64,000 nt of DNA from Strongylocentrotus droebachiensis (GCA_035222895.1 JAVYIG010000034.1:558001-622000); one strand, 5' to 3'. Counted from the stretch's first letter, positions 53,001-58,656 are shown. Numbers and translations: made by a program. Notes: generated from the sequence alone by a model not told the origin.

Positions 53001-53511
53001 TTGTGTGAGCGCGGATACCATACAGTGCTTTTTGTCTGCGATTCCATTCCCAAATGATTGTAATATTCAATCATCTTTCCAGCAAAGATTAACAAACAGT
53101 GTCTGATTTTCTGTGATGTTTTAACCAAACTTTACTCAAGAAAAAGATAAGGAAAGAATTCTAGGTAGATTTTTGTGTCAATTCGGTATATACAAAATAT
53201 TGACTGCTTTAATATTCGAGGCCTGGCTGTTTCTATACTGGCTGTCGAGGTCCCAGGCGCGCCTTGGGTCATGGCAGGATGTAACGTCCCCTTGAGCCTA
53301 TAGAAACAGCGATGCCTCTCATAGTGGTCAATATACCTATATTATATTACTATTTTCATTATTTCATCTCTCCTCCCTTTTGTTGCCTTCCAGAACTGCC
53401 AACCCGACAAAGATTACGCATCAGATACTCCACATGGCCCCGGAGCACCAACTCTACATCTTCAACCAATTAAAAGACAGCCTGATCAAAAGTGGAGCCA
53501 TAGAAGCTTGA
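20820..53511 (+). CDS. cds: CDP-diacylglycerol synthase (phosphatidate cytidylyltransferase), 13 exons
   Basis: Makes CDP-diacylglycerol from phosphatidic acid and CTP, the precursor of phosphatidylinositol and phosphatidylglycerol/cardiolipin; the family sits in the ER membrane. Coding exons: 20820-20915, 36366-36484, 38249-38345, 39285-39464, 40639-40699, 44090-44148, 45412-45550, 46794-46894, 47716-47763, 49784-49888, 51085-51219, 51926-52029, 53394-53511. All have GT..AG borders and matching phases, totalling 453 residues plus TGA, like animal CDS1/CDS2 (about 445-461). The first 70 residues are acidic and cytosolic; multiple membrane segments follow. Conserved blocks include [38 protein letters not shown], and the family signature across the exon 11/12 junction: [11 protein letters not shown], then [11 protein letters not shown] (residues about 371-397). 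No break or missing key residue, so the gene should be functional. Intron 1 alone is 15.4 kb, and the introns are full of transposons. Confidence 0.96.
21184..22010. mobile_element. 827-bp near-perfect palindromic (fold-back) element in intron 1
   Basis: Two ~400-bp arms mirror each other with only a couple of differences seen by eye (T/C near 21474, G/A near 21571) around a short centre near 21597. It begins GACCGAATTTTCCGTC and ends with the exact complement. It is flanked by direct repeats TACCTTGGGGTTA (21171-21183 and 22011-22023), so it looks like a recent insertion. The identical 63-residue open frame on both strands is a by-product of the palindrome, not a gene. Confidence 0.9.
22686..22766. 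repeat. Short hairpin
   Basis: AACTTCAGTCTCTCT and AGAGAGACTGAAGTT are 50 bp apart in inverted orientation, with partly pairing inner bases (AATCGG/CCGACG). Function unknown. Confidence 0.6.
23761..23868. mobile_element. 108-bp hairpin element
   Basis: ATGTGGGATGCTAAATGTTA plus GCGTGCTAGCGTGCGGT is mirrored by ACCGCACGCTAGCAC plus TAACATTTAGCATCCCACAT. The centre also pairs (GAGATCG/CGATCTC). Likely a tiny MITE. Confidence 0.75.
24150..24337 (-). pseudogene. Reverse-transcriptase relic of a non-LTR retrotransposon
   Basis: On the minus strand one frame reads [20 protein letters not shown] and, after a frameshift, another reads [13 protein letters not shown], a stretch frayed at a T run, then IYINDLTHS. 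These are contiguous RT motifs of the CR1/L2/Jockey type. Frameshifts and missing flanks make it a dead fragment. Confidence 0.8.
25290..25480. repeat. Dispersed repeat, copy 1 (GAGGCCGCCATCCTTGTCAAG family)
   Basis: ACACAAAGATCGTTTGAACAC, then TTTTGAGGCCGCCATCC, GTCAAGCTTTGC and GGTCTCCTGCACTTTTCCA. The same ordered words occur at 50315-50455 in intron 10. A T homopolymer lies within it. Confidence 0.6.
25891..26340. mobile_element. ~450-bp imperfect palindrome (fold-back element)
   Basis: The left arm (ACCACAATTACCCTATAGAG, TTAGAATTTCTCAATTTTT, GAAAGAGCATCAAAAATAAT, CCAATTGAATAT, TATTGGCTGAGATA, GACCATCTGAATA) is mirrored step by step on the right to ACTCTATAGGGTAATTTTGGTC. The centre is GGCTCCTCATGGTTAGGAGC near 26110. 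No ORF. Confidence 0.85.
27000..27115 (-). mobile_element. LINE 3' tail fragment
   Basis: On the minus strand GGGCCTCATGG, then CACCCTGTCTAAATATCAG and (AAATA)n. This is the same organisation as the LINE tail at 1330-1430. No coding part. Confidence 0.45.
27197..27240. repeat. 44-bp perfect palindrome with TGACGTCA at both ends
   Basis: Twenty-two bases starting TGACGTCATCCATGGTATAG are followed immediately by their exact complement. Both ends form the CRE/ATF consensus TGACGTCA. Confidence 0.9.
27355..27510. repeat. 46-bp tandem repeat, about 3.3 copies
   Basis: Units starting CGGCAAGACTTTGTTGCCCC at 27379, 27425 and 27471 are spaced exactly 46 bp, each followed by GACGGAGAGCTAAAAACAAT. 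Nearly identical, so recent. The unit contains a short hairpin (GGCAAGACTTTGTTGCC). Confidence 0.93.
28652..29046. mobile_element. 395-bp MITE with TTA target duplication (PIF/Harbinger-like)
   Basis: The ends GGGCGTGTTTATGCTCA and TAAGCTTAAACGCACCC are imperfect mirror images, flanked by TTA on each side (28649-28651, 29047-29049). The flanking sequence matches a neighbouring copy without the insertion (TGTAATCTTCGAAGGGCTAT at about 28511). TTA duplication and GC-rich termini fit PIF/Harbinger derivatives. Confidence 0.75.
29379..29786. mobile_element. TTAAAGGTAAAGACCAGT MITE, copy 1
   Basis: Inverted ends TTAAAGGTAAAGACCAGT / ACTGGTTTTTACCTTTAA with TTAA at both borders. Internal words GATTGCATTGTGAAAGAAAC, GGTTCTGGAATCATCAAAA and AAAGTTACAAGCACTGTA are shared by copies at 31101, 42832, 52064 and 58282. 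Confidence 0.85.
29790..31095. other. Intron 1 sequence without recognised feature
   Basis: AT-rich, with many TACATGTAC-type words and a short G run near 29856. The 92-codon frame at 30604-30882 has no recognisable domain or splice context. Confidence 0.35.
31101..31500. mobile_element. TTAAAGGTAAAGACCAGT MITE, copy 2
   Basis: The left end is degraded (TTTTGAAGGTATAGATCAGT) and the right end intact (ACTGGTCTTTACCTTTAA). The interior is collinear with copy 1. Confidence 0.8.
31771..34089. mobile_element. 2.3-kb non-autonomous element with eight GTGACGTACGGGAC boxes
   Basis: The putative ends GGTCCAAGCTATT and AATAGCTTGGACC are inverted. The 14-mer GTGACGTACGGGAC occurs on the plus strand at 31790, 31959, 32155, 32171 and 33737, and on the minus strand at 33548, 33568 and 33903, all exact. 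The distribution (clusters toward both ends, paired boxes 16-20 bp apart) resembles subterminal transposase-binding repeats of some DNA transposons. No transposase ORF is left; internal frames are under 75 codons. The element borders are less certain than the boxes. Confidence 0.65.
34198..34540. repeat. 72-bp direct duplication around G/C homopolymers
   Basis: CCTTGCACTACTACAATTAT, TGCCAGAATTATTTACTTCA and ACTTTTACCACA appear at about 34202-34262 and again at 34472-34530. Between them is an insert with runs of G (34294-34307), C (34321-34344, 34409-34425) and A, starting GCGTACGCAGGG. Confidence 0.75.
34545..36365. other. End of intron 1; LINE/SINE tail fragments only
   Basis: A short CR1/L2-like tail (ATGCGCTATATATAAAAATG followed by ATTATTATT) lies at about 35385-35425. 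A CGCCAGGGTAAACAA-type LINE tail in antisense lies at about 35545-35610. Otherwise there is no gene or regulatory site I can support. Confidence 0.4.
36366..36484 (+). CDS. cds: CDP-DAG synthase exon 2
   Basis: Acceptor TATCTTGTCAG|AAACC and donor CCAAG|GTTTGT. Encodes a Pro-rich cytosolic segment (residues 33-71) ending LFLKGLPPR. The last bases and the donor are duplicated twice downstream (36680 and 36867). Confidence 0.92.
36471..37045. repeat. Tandem duplication of exon 2 end + 5' splice site (3 copies, ~190-208 bp)
   Basis: GACTGCCTCCAAG|GTTTGTCTT of the authentic exon 2 border recurs as GACTGCCTCTAAG|GTTTGTCTT at 36680 and GACTGCCTCCAAG|GTCTGCCTT at 36867. Each unit also contains an inverted pair, GGAGCCAGAAG..GCGTTAAC and GTTAACATCCTTCTGGCTCC. 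Confidence 0.9.
37311..37406. mobile_element. GGGGCCCGTTGCAC MITE, truncated copy
   Basis: GGGGCCCGTTGCACAAAACT, TACCATTGATGGTAACTTTG and CTACCATGGAAACCTTGATT, ending GTTGAGCCCTGTT. Collinear with the left two-thirds of the full copy at 56015-56172. Confidence 0.85.
38249..38345 (+). CDS. cds: CDP-DAG synthase exon 3 (first membrane segment)
   Basis: Acceptor TCCTTTCAG|ATGG and donor GGATTG|GTAAGC. Encodes [12 protein letters not shown] and the first transmembrane helix, aligning with the RWKNWWIRGI region of vertebrate CDS proteins. Confidence 0.95.
38551..38600 (+). repeat. Degenerate copy of the end of exon 3
   Basis: GATGCTCTCATCATTTATGC, then TGGACCTGTACGTCTCA, aligns without gaps to the last 40 bases of exon 3 (TATGCTCTTATCATCTACAT, TGGCCCTGTAGGACTCA), 260 bp upstream. 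The splice donor is not preserved in this copy. Confidence 0.6.
39056..39257. mobile_element. 202-bp TTAA-MITE (AGCCCCACTGCACTACTT family), copy 1
   Basis: TTAAAGCCCCACTGCAC at the left and GTGCAGACAGGCTTTAA at the right. TTAA at both borders suggests piggyBac-type mobilisation. Same length as the copy at 44381-44582. It ends 27 bp before exon 4. Confidence 0.8.
39285..39464 (+). CDS. cds: CDP-DAG synthase exon 4
   Basis: 180 nt, phase 0 at both ends. Contains [13 protein letters not shown] and [18 protein letters not shown], one of the best conserved stretches of the animal family. The donor GAGTTG|GTAAGT opens an array of 120-bp repeats. Confidence 0.97.
39465..40372. repeat. 120-bp tandem array starting at the exon 4 splice donor
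   Basis: The authentic donor GTAAGT (39465) and the following ~60 bases are repeated with a 120-bp period. GTAAG-type donors recur at 39740, 39860, 39980, 40100 and 40220, and GTTAGT at 40338, each followed by GGCAAAAGGAAAT..TTTCAAAGGCAAGGAA-type sequence. Higher-order alternation (CTTAGCTAAAT / CTGAGCCAAAT) is visible. The first unit is split by a MITE at 39529-39690. Confidence 0.92.
39529..39690. mobile_element. ACAGTCAAACCTG MITE
   Basis: ACAGTCAAACCTGCTTTAGT at the left and GGTCGCTATAGACAGGTTTGACT at the right are inverted. Internal ACCTGTCTA.AAAGACCAC repeats occur. The family recurs in intron 7, where its left part is included in a tandem duplication, and at 45880-46070. Confidence 0.75.
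40372..40576. mobile_element. Partial TTAAAGGGGGT-MITE
   Basis: TTTCGCGAATGCTAGCACGC, AAGAAGTCGTAGATGG and GCCATGCTATACCCCCTTTAA match the right two-thirds of the full copy at 54181-54427. The left TTAA end is missing where it joins the 120-bp array. Confidence 0.75.
40639..40699 (+). CDS. cds: CDP-DAG synthase exon 5
   Basis: Acceptor TTTTGCAG|AAT and donor ATTG|GTAAGT. Encodes residues 165-184, including [13 protein letters not shown], aligned with the YHRFISF segment of CDS1/CDS2. Confidence 0.95.
40817..42702. mobile_element. ~1.9-kb element with TGCCGCAGA-rich arrays at both ends
   Basis: Inverted ends CCCATAGGAAAGAAATGAGC / TTTTCACTTTCCTATGGG. The left array (40845-41075) repeats GTCTGCCGCAGACTTGC-type words with an ~65-bp period. 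The right array (42190-42680) repeats a ~60-bp unit (CTGCCGCAGATCTGCCGCAG, ACTGTTCCTGTGGCATACT, GGTATGCGGCAAGTCTG) about seven times. The middle holds a CAATTGG-rich stretch (41555-41880). No transposase frame. Confidence 0.75.
42740..42830. repeat. Degenerate minisatellite (TCTACTACCCATTTGGTCTA words)
   Basis: Loosely repeated TTTGGTCTAAT/GTCTACTA words here, at 40738-40815 and at 43255-43290. The first and second patches flank the TGCCGCAGA element, as if it inserted into one minisatellite. Confidence 0.45.
42832..43227 (-). mobile_element. TTAAAGATAA MITE, copy in reverse orientation
   Basis: TTAAAGATAAATTTGAGTTC at one end and CCAGAACTCACTTTTATCTTTAA at the other. The interior is the reverse complement of 52064-52440. 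Confidence 0.82.
43963..44087. repeat. (CT)n microsatellite forming the polypyrimidine tract of exon 6
   Basis: About 125 bp of nearly pure TC dinucleotide running directly into the AG acceptor at 44088-44089. Confidence 0.95.
44090..44148 (+). CDS. cds: CDP-DAG synthase exon 6
   Basis: Encodes [19 protein letters not shown] (family: FCMFVLSLVKKHYRLQF). Its acceptor is preceded by about 125 bp of pure CT microsatellite, ending CTCTCTCTAG. Donor CTCTG|GTAAGT. Confidence 0.96.
44381..44582. mobile_element. 202-bp TTAA-MITE, copy 2
   Basis: TTAAAGTGAGACTGCACCAC at the left, ACAGATAGACTTTAA at the right, with collinear interior including TATGTTAATTGAGAGCTGAT. Confidence 0.82.
45005..45283 (-). 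mobile_element. tRNA-derived SINE (near full length)
   Basis: On the minus strand a tRNA-like head starts GTGCCATGGTTGAGTGGTTA (A box), with a B box GCGGTTCGAGACC and a partly pairing acceptor stem (GTGCCA/TGGCAC). The body carries CATTAATCTACATTTGCCAC, AGCACGGCTAAAGCTGGGGT and GCGCTATATAAAAAC, with an ATT-rich tail. Confidence 0.82.
45412..45550 (+). CDS. cds: CDP-DAG synthase exon 7
   Basis: Encodes [20 protein letters not shown] and [12 protein letters not shown], core catalytic-domain blocks. Donor TTTG|GTAAGT, phase 1. The final ~24 exon bases plus donor recur three times in the following intron. Confidence 0.97.
45527..45905. repeat. Tandem duplication of exon 7 end + 5' splice site (3 extra copies, 106 bp)
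   Basis: ATGATATCATGGCATACATG TTTG|GTAAGTCCTG of the real exon 7 border (45527) recurs at 45621, 45727 and 45833, nearly identical, each with an intact GTAAGT. The rest of each unit is ACAGTCAAACCTG-MITE sequence. Spacing is 94, 106 and 106 bp, so use of the first decoy would shift the frame. Confidence 0.95.
46150..46430 (-). mobile_element. tRNA-derived SINE, second copy
   Basis: Same body words as the 45.0-kb copy (TGCCACACTCAGCCTAGGTG, GCTAAAGCTGGGGTAATA, AGCGCATTGAGACC on the minus strand), with a more degraded tRNA head. Inserted in intron 7 in the same orientation. Confidence 0.75.
46553..46712. repeat. 51-52 bp tandem repeat, 3 copies
   Basis: ATGTGCACCATCTCCACTCC, then GGAGAGTATTCCTA and CATATGGT, start at 46553, 46604 and 46656. 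The copies differ by only a few bases. Confidence 0.93.
46794..46894 (+). CDS. cds: CDP-DAG synthase exon 8
   Basis: Encodes [20 protein letters not shown], the most conserved central motif of eukaryotic CDP-DAG synthases, followed by a membrane segment. Donor TTCTTC|GTGAGT. Confidence 0.98.
47716..47763 (+). CDS. cds: CDP-DAG synthase exon 9 (48 nt)
   Basis: Small 16-codon exon, [16 protein letters not shown], matching the Y-x-x-FVCPVE segment of CDS1/CDS2. Acceptor GTGTCTAG|TTG, donor GAG|GTAAGC. Confidence 0.93.
48126..49407 (-). mobile_element. 5'-truncated non-LTR retrotransposon insertion (Jockey/CR1-like) with target-site duplication
   Basis: Lies antisense in intron 9. It is flanked by CAGGGTCAGACT at 48114-48125 and 49408-49419 (15 bases with one mismatch if extended), a typical LINE target duplication. 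The 3' end on the minus strand is a short CGAACGAACG tail. The 5' part (endonuclease and the first RT motifs) is missing, as after incomplete reverse transcription. The coding part is intact. Confidence 0.9.
48163..49407 (-). pseudogene. Partial ORF2: reverse transcriptase C-terminal half + Cys-His tail
   Basis: About 415 codons without a stop. Motifs in order: [20 protein letters not shown] (RT motif B'), SYADDTAL (catalytic YADD), LKISIPKT (motif D), [14 protein letters not shown] (motif E/thumb), a long thumb region, and a C-terminal [14 protein letters not shown] Cys/His box seen in Jockey/I/R1-type LINEs. It ends with TAG near 48163. The frame runs a few codons beyond the insertion border into the duplicated target, so the apparent start is flanking DNA. 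It lacks fingers and endonuclease and cannot be autonomous. Long stop-free coding indicates a recent insertion. Confidence 0.92.
49784..49888 (+). CDS. cds: CDP-DAG synthase exon 10
   Basis: 35 codons, including [19 protein letters not shown] (family: CEPS-x-L-F-x-L-Q-x-Y-x-L-P). Acceptor TTTTTGCTAG|TAT, donor GATAT|GTAAGT. Confidence 0.96.
50205..50480. repeat. Dispersed repeat, copy 2 (GAGGCCGCTGTCCTAGTCAAG family)
   Basis: CACA-rich stretch with a C run near 50191, then ACACAAAGATTGTATGAA, TTTTGAGGCCGCTGTCCTAG and GGTCTCCTGCACTTTTCCA. Collinear with 25290-25480. Probably the UTR of a LINE. Confidence 0.6.
50820..50955. mobile_element. Partial TTAA-MITE, copy 3
   Basis: AAAGCCCCACTGCACTACTT, GTAGCTACTTGCGCCCTCTA and TATTGGGAGCTGATTTG, matching the left half of 39056-39257. 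The right half is missing. Confidence 0.75.
51085..51219 (+). CDS. cds: CDP-DAG synthase exon 11
   Basis: 45 codons ending [17 protein letters not shown], the first half of the CDS signature. Donor AAG|GTGAGA. The exon end and donor are copied once 165 bp downstream. Confidence 0.98.
51211..51545 (+). repeat. Tandem duplication of exon 11 end + donor + SINE body (165 bp, 2 copies)
   Basis: CAAAATCAAG|GTGAGATAAATATC at the true border recurs as CAAAATTAAG|GTGAGATTAACTATC with the donor at 51385. Each is followed by SINE-body sequence (TCTACATTTGCCACTCTCCA, CTTGAGGGCCGTACCCTGGT, AGCTCTGCTAAAGCCTAGG). So a SINE landed right after the donor and the block then duplicated. Confidence 0.88.
51926..52029 (+). 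CDS. cds: CDP-DAG synthase exon 12
   Basis: Begins [20 protein letters not shown], completing the signature with its metal-binding Asp residues, then a membrane segment. Donor CTCAA|GTAAGT, phase 2. Confidence 0.98.
52064..52440 (+). mobile_element. TTAAAGATAC MITE (long subfamily)
   Basis: TTAAAGATACAGTTGAGTGC at the left and ACCAGAACTCAAGTTTATCTTTAA at the right. Starts 34 bp after exon 12. Central words TGCGATTGCATTGTGAAACC and GGTTCTGGAATCATCAAAAT link it to the 29.4- and 58.3-kb copies. Confidence 0.85.
52821..53350. mobile_element. MITE-like element, copy 2 (short), with terminal hairpin
   Basis: TATTATATACCTCTATTTAG and AGCCATCTGATTGGTTGA at the start. A hairpin follows (GACTGCTTTAATATTCGAGG, TGTTTCTATACTGGC / CCTATAGAAACA). 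Same architecture as 3616-4540. Ends about 44 bp before exon 13. Confidence 0.55.
53394..53511 (+). CDS. cds: CDP-DAG synthase exon 13 (C-terminus, stop)
   Basis: Acceptor GCCTTCCAG|AAC. Encodes a C-terminal tail with [18 protein letters not shown] (family: LQPEQQLNIYxxLKxHLIxKG) and ends SGAIEA, TGA at 53509-53511. Confidence 0.97.
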
Positions 53512-56012
53512 ATCCCGATCTCTTCATAACCAGACACAAGAGAGGGTGCTCTAGTCAATAATAGTTTTTAAGCTAGATCCTTGAGTGTCCTTGTATACTA
53601 TTCAACTCAACATAGTCAGATGGTAATTCTGTATCCATTGTGATATCTGTTTAACCCTTGGTGGAGTTATTTCCGTTCCACACAAAGGACTTGAAGAATA
53701 TTCCTTTTCCTCCCCACCCCCTTCTTTTTTTAACAGTATCTATGAACATGCTGGACCATTACGCAAGATTGGAAGTTTACCAGAGGTGTTTCAAAATTAT
53801 CGAATCATGATTATTTTGTTTACAATGTAAAATTGGGATATGTTTGATAATAGTGGAGCTGTTCATGTTTATAATTAGATTTTATCCTTTTGGAAATATT
53901 CAAGGTTTACTTGCTGTAAAAATAACGAGCAAAGGAGATGTCAATGTATATACATATGATAATATGTTATTTATTGTTTGCACAATTTTATATAGATGTA
54001 GACTAATTAGACCATTGTAAGGTAGAGGTGATATGTTGACTGAATTTCAGGTAAAATAGAACTATTTTTTGTGTTACTGAATGAATTATTGGAGCAGAGT
54101 GGAAAGAAGGATGTCTAATAATTGCTGAAAAAGGTACTACATGTTTAGATAATACTGCAAGTGTGCTGCAAAGTTTTATCTTAAAGGGAGTGTAGCATGA
54201 CGAGACTAAATGTCTTTCCTGTGGCCTGACTCTGGGCCAAACGGTTATAAAGACTATGGACGACACGACCACAGTATTCACATGCGTGCAACATACGTGA
54301 ACTTTGGTATGTTTCGCGAACGCTAGCGCACGCTGACCGTTAATTAAGTCCATTCGTTTAGGTGCAGTTGTCCAAAAGAAGTCGTAGATGGCGTTAACCA
54401 GTATTTGCCATGCTACACCCCCTTTAAGCAAAGTAGAAGTTCTTGGTACTCAAAATGTAGAATGTTTGGCAAAATGTTAAATTCATGAAGCTTGTTTACA
54501 TTGTGGTCTTTGCTTTGAATTTTGTCCTGAACCATATTTCAACTAGATGGAAATGCTGCTTAACAAGTGGAAAAAAAAACTGTAAAAAGTGTCAAACATT
54601 AAACACTATTGACCATAATAGAACTATACAAAAAAAGGAAAAAAGAGCCCTTATAAATATGATCTCTGCTGAGAAATCTGCATAGAAATAAGTAGTGATG
54701 CTGGCATCATATATCATATATTGAAGAAACATTTATGTATAATAAACATGATCTCATCTTGAACATTATATTCAAGTATTTGTATAAACTTTAGAAGAAA
54801 AAAAGTATTGTACATTATGATAATGATGATAATAACTTCTTTCATCAGAAAATGCATATATTTGTATAGAGTGTCATTGGAGATAATTTGCTGCATACAT
54901 TGATACCTGCAACCATGCACATACAATCTTTTCTCCATAATTTACATTTTTTCCCTGTCAAATCAGACTAATGTAGCACAAATTAGAAGCCAAGAGAGAT
55001 TGAATTTCATGTAAATCTATTTAGTTGCATTATGTTTTTTTTATTTTTAGCTTTGATATATAAATTATTATTTTTACGCTTAAACTCATCGATAATGACA
55101 TACTCATTGATAATGACATTGCCAAATTATATATACTGTAACGTTTAATAGAGAAATCATGCATTTTCTCCAGCTTAGACGTCAGTGATAATGTAACAAT
55201 AATAATCGTGGTTAAAGGTGCTGCACTCGATTTCACTGTATAACAACGTACTTTCCCAATTTACTGTCCATATTAAAGACTAAGTCCCACGAATGCATTT
55301 ATATGTCATGTTTTGAAGGGTAATTTTTATCTTTTTAACCTGTGTAGTATATGAAGCCATTGTGTATGTATATATTGTGAGTTACTGCATGGTAGTGGGG
55401 CCAGTATTAAATGTCTATAAAGGGTATTGTACATATTATATAAGGAAACAAAAAGTGAAAGGGTAAATATTCTCAAAAAGAATAAATGCTGACAATACCA
55501 AAAAGCAACAACAAAAACATACAGCATATCATTTTCATGTGCTGTGCATTATATTGTACGGCTGCGTTATGATTTACCATACATAGCACTGGCAGATTGA
55601 TTGGGGGGGGGGCACAATCAGCACATACCCCCTCCCCCTTCCTCCCTTTAAAACCCAATCATGCAAATTTAAAATATACGCAACATGAATATGCCCCCTT
55701 TATAATTGAAGACCAAAAATCCAACTGAAAATTATGGTGGGGGAATTGTGCCCTGCCCACTTTTTTGTATAGACTGAGTCTGCCCATGATAAATAGAATG
55801 GTATCAAATATTTCTTTACCTGTGTTTTTACTGCAAGCAAATTTGTATGCATATTAAATGAGATTAACTTCATCTTTTCTGTTGTACATGTACGTAAACT
55901 GTGGCACATTGCTTGTTTATTGTATGAAATTCTGTTTTGTGATACAGTCTGCAATCGTCATCTAAACAAACTATAACGTTTTAATGAATGCTTAGTTTTT
56001 AAGCGCTTTGAT
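53512..56012 (+). other. 3' flank and probable 3' UTR of the CDP-DAG synthase gene
   Basis: No further coding. AATAAA hexamers at 54741-54746 and 55481-55486 are candidate polyadenylation signals; which is used cannot be told. Vertebrate CDS2 has a long 3' UTR, so the transcript could run several kb. One MITE (54181-54427) lies within. Confidence 0.4.
54181..54427. mobile_element. 247-bp TTAAAGGGAGTGTAGCATG MITE
   Basis: TTAAAGGGAGTGTAGCATG and CATGCTACACCCCCTTTAA are inverted ends with TTAA borders. The interior shares TTTCGCGAACGCTAGCGCAC and AAAAGAAGTCGTAGATGGCG with the partial copy at 40372-40576. Confidence 0.87.
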
Positions 56013-56014
56013 CA

Positions 56015-56172
56015 GGGCCCCGTTGCTTAAAACTAACCATTGATGGCAACTTTGACATCAATGGTAACTACCATGGAAACCTTGATTTTGATTGGCTGTT
56101 GAGCCCTGTTACCATGTTAGCTACCATTGATGGTACGGTTAACATCAATGGTAAGTTTTTTGCAATAAGCCC
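56015..56172. mobile_element. 158-bp GGGCCCCGTTGC MITE, full copy
   Basis: The left GGGCCCCGTTGCTTAAAACT..ACCATTGATG and the right CATCAATGGTAAGTTTTTTG..AATAAGCCC are inverted. Nested CCATTGATG/CATCAATGG words give a second hairpin. Confidence 0.85.
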
Positions 56173-56174
56173 AG

Positions 56175-58281
56175 CTCTGTTTTCTTTATTGGAAAGTGTT
56201 CTAAATATCAGTCTAATAGAATGCAGCTCTGGGTTATTAAATGTATTTCAAAGAATTCTAGAAGTATAACTTCTTTCAAGAAACATTTTGAATTAACTGT
56301 CGGACATCTTCATCCTCATCATAAGAGGCTTTGTATTCCAATGACACGGCATTCTATTTACCTCATTATATATATTTTTTCCTAATGAATTTTTTTAATA
56401 TCTTACTTGAATATTGTACTGTTTTTTGGAAACCAACATTTTTGAGATAATGATGATGGTACTGATTGTAATGAGTAGGGAGATTTAAGCTCGTTTTTGG
56501 TGGAGAATATGGTGCAAAAAAGAAGAGGAAAAGGAAGAAGAAGATAAAGAAAAGGGAAGAAGAAGCTAGAGTCACCAATTAGAAGAATAAGAAGGAGGAG
56601 AGGTGGAGGAGAGGTGGAAGAAGAAAAACCTTTGTCAAATTGACACCTCACTTTTTCTTGTGAAATGACATTGTTTTAAAACTCCAAGTTTGATGAGATT
56701 CTCGACTCACTTTACTCTCTCTAGAATATTGAGTACAGAGTAAGATGAGATCAGATATTAGGGGAATGTGATAGAATTTTTTTGTCAGTTTCAAGTGAAA
56801 TTTAAGGTGCACAGACATTGCTTGGGCCATTATCATACTCAACCATTAGAATTTGAAAATAAATAAATGTAATCTGGCAATCATGGGTATGCCGTTTGCA
56901 TTTGCGAAACAAATTCCTCACACGTTTCCATCAATTAAAACGAGATAGTTGCAATAAATCATAACAGTTTGTGTTATACATGCATGTCTTTCCAGTACTT
57001 TAATTGAAGCCCTTTTTTCTTTTTTTTAATGGTGAAGAATTGTTAAAATGTATGTTTTTCTCTTTACCTGTGGGCACAGACTTCGGTACGTACACACACA
57101 CCATACGCTATGGTAGACATCAGATTAATAGGGTACATGTAACATGCTGCAGCATTATTTTATGTTAACTTTGTGATGTGGTAATGATTGTTTTTATTGT
57201 GCTGTGCTGAGTGTGGCTGTTAGGAATATTGTTTTTTATATGACCGTATGAATAATCACTTGGCTTGAGAAAGTCTACAGGAGTGGATGAAAGCTCGCCT
57301 ACTAAATGTTAAGATTTGTATAACTTGAATGATATTTTTAATATAACTTACTTCAATCAAGCATCTAAAGAATTGTTGTCATACTTTGTGAATAGTTGTC
57401 ATTAATCAAAATATCATCAGTATTTTGATCAATAGTATCATCAGCAACTTTTTTCACATGTTGATAAGGTAGAGATAATGGATTTCTGTTTTTAAAGGTC
57501 CTTGAATTTACTAGAAACCATTGGGTATGAATTCTAATATGTTATGTATTTTCAGTATTTACTTGAGGGTAAGGTGTATACTTGTAATTTGCATAACTCT
57601 AAATAATTGTCCACTAATTGAATTGTAAGTACTTATGAATATTACACATTATTACGGGTAAGACGGATCCACCCCTTTAAATCTACACATGCATTAACAC
57701 GCAGGGAACTTTCAAATTTTTCTTAGCAGTAAGATTAATCATTTTTTTAATATAAATCTGAACCTTTTTGCACAATGTCATTTTATATATACCTACCTGT
57801 CTGAATATTGGTTTTCCAGATGTCAAAGAAAAATCACCTTGTATTGAATATACCTGTGGTAAATATGGCTAATTACCATAACCATATATATGTAGATTAT
57901 AATTGTATCATTCATGTAGCAATATAGTGAAAGGTTTGTTGCAGTTGCTGGTGGTTTTAGTGTCTTCTTTTTTAACTTGATTAAAGGAAAACCCAACTTT
58001 AATAGCTAAATACTCTCAAATAAAGCATTAAACAAATAAAAGAAGCAGAATTGTGAAAGTTTGAACGAAACCGGACATAAAATATGAAAGTTACACATTT
58101 TTGAAAATTGTAATCTCTATACATCATATACGTCACAACCACTAACCAAATTGCCAATTTGAGATATGTATAGATTTAGTGATGCCGTATTTTCAACAGT
58201 GATTACTGTCTTATTATTTGTCTCAATTTATTTTAAACTTTCCTCATACTGTGTTTGCTTTTTTTTTCTGTTTTCATACAA
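56175..58281. other. AT-rich sequence, no gene recognised
   Basis: A purine-rich low-complexity patch (GAAGAAGAGGAAAAGGAAGA) lies at 56515-56625. A partial fold-back-type repeat (GAAGCAGAATTGTGAAAGTT, GTAATCTCTATACATCATAT, ACGTCACAACC) at about 57985-58165 shares words with 18300-18785. No exon-like segments. Confidence 0.4.
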
Positions 58282-58656
58282 TTAAAGGTAAAGACCAGTA
58301 ATGGTCATGCGATTGCATTGTGAAAGAAACGTTGTGGAATCGATCAGAAAAGGTCGATCATCTAGCATCTAGCATCTGCAAGGTTCTGGAATCATCAAAA
58401 TGATAAGAAATTTGGCTCATTCTTCGTAAAGTTACAAGCACTATACACAGAAAGATGTATATGGGACTACCCTATCTCTCTCACCAGACCATGAGAGAAA
58501 TAAATTTACCAAATATATGAATTAGTAGGCGGTTTCCCGGCAAATTTTTTATCATCATGTATTAGTCAAAACATATTCTTTCACATGATTGGTAATGAGA
58601 GCTTCCATTTCATTTTTTGAAATTGGGGCGTTGCCAATACTGGTCTTTACCTTTAA
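58282..58656. mobile_element. TTAAAGGTAAAGACCAGT MITE, copy with intact ends
   Basis: TTAAAGGTAAAGACCAGTAA and CAATACTGGTCTTTACCTTTAA are near-perfect 19-bp inverted ends with TTAA borders. The interior is collinear with the 29.4-kb copy, with a short duplication CATCTAGCATCTAGCATC. Confidence 0.88.
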
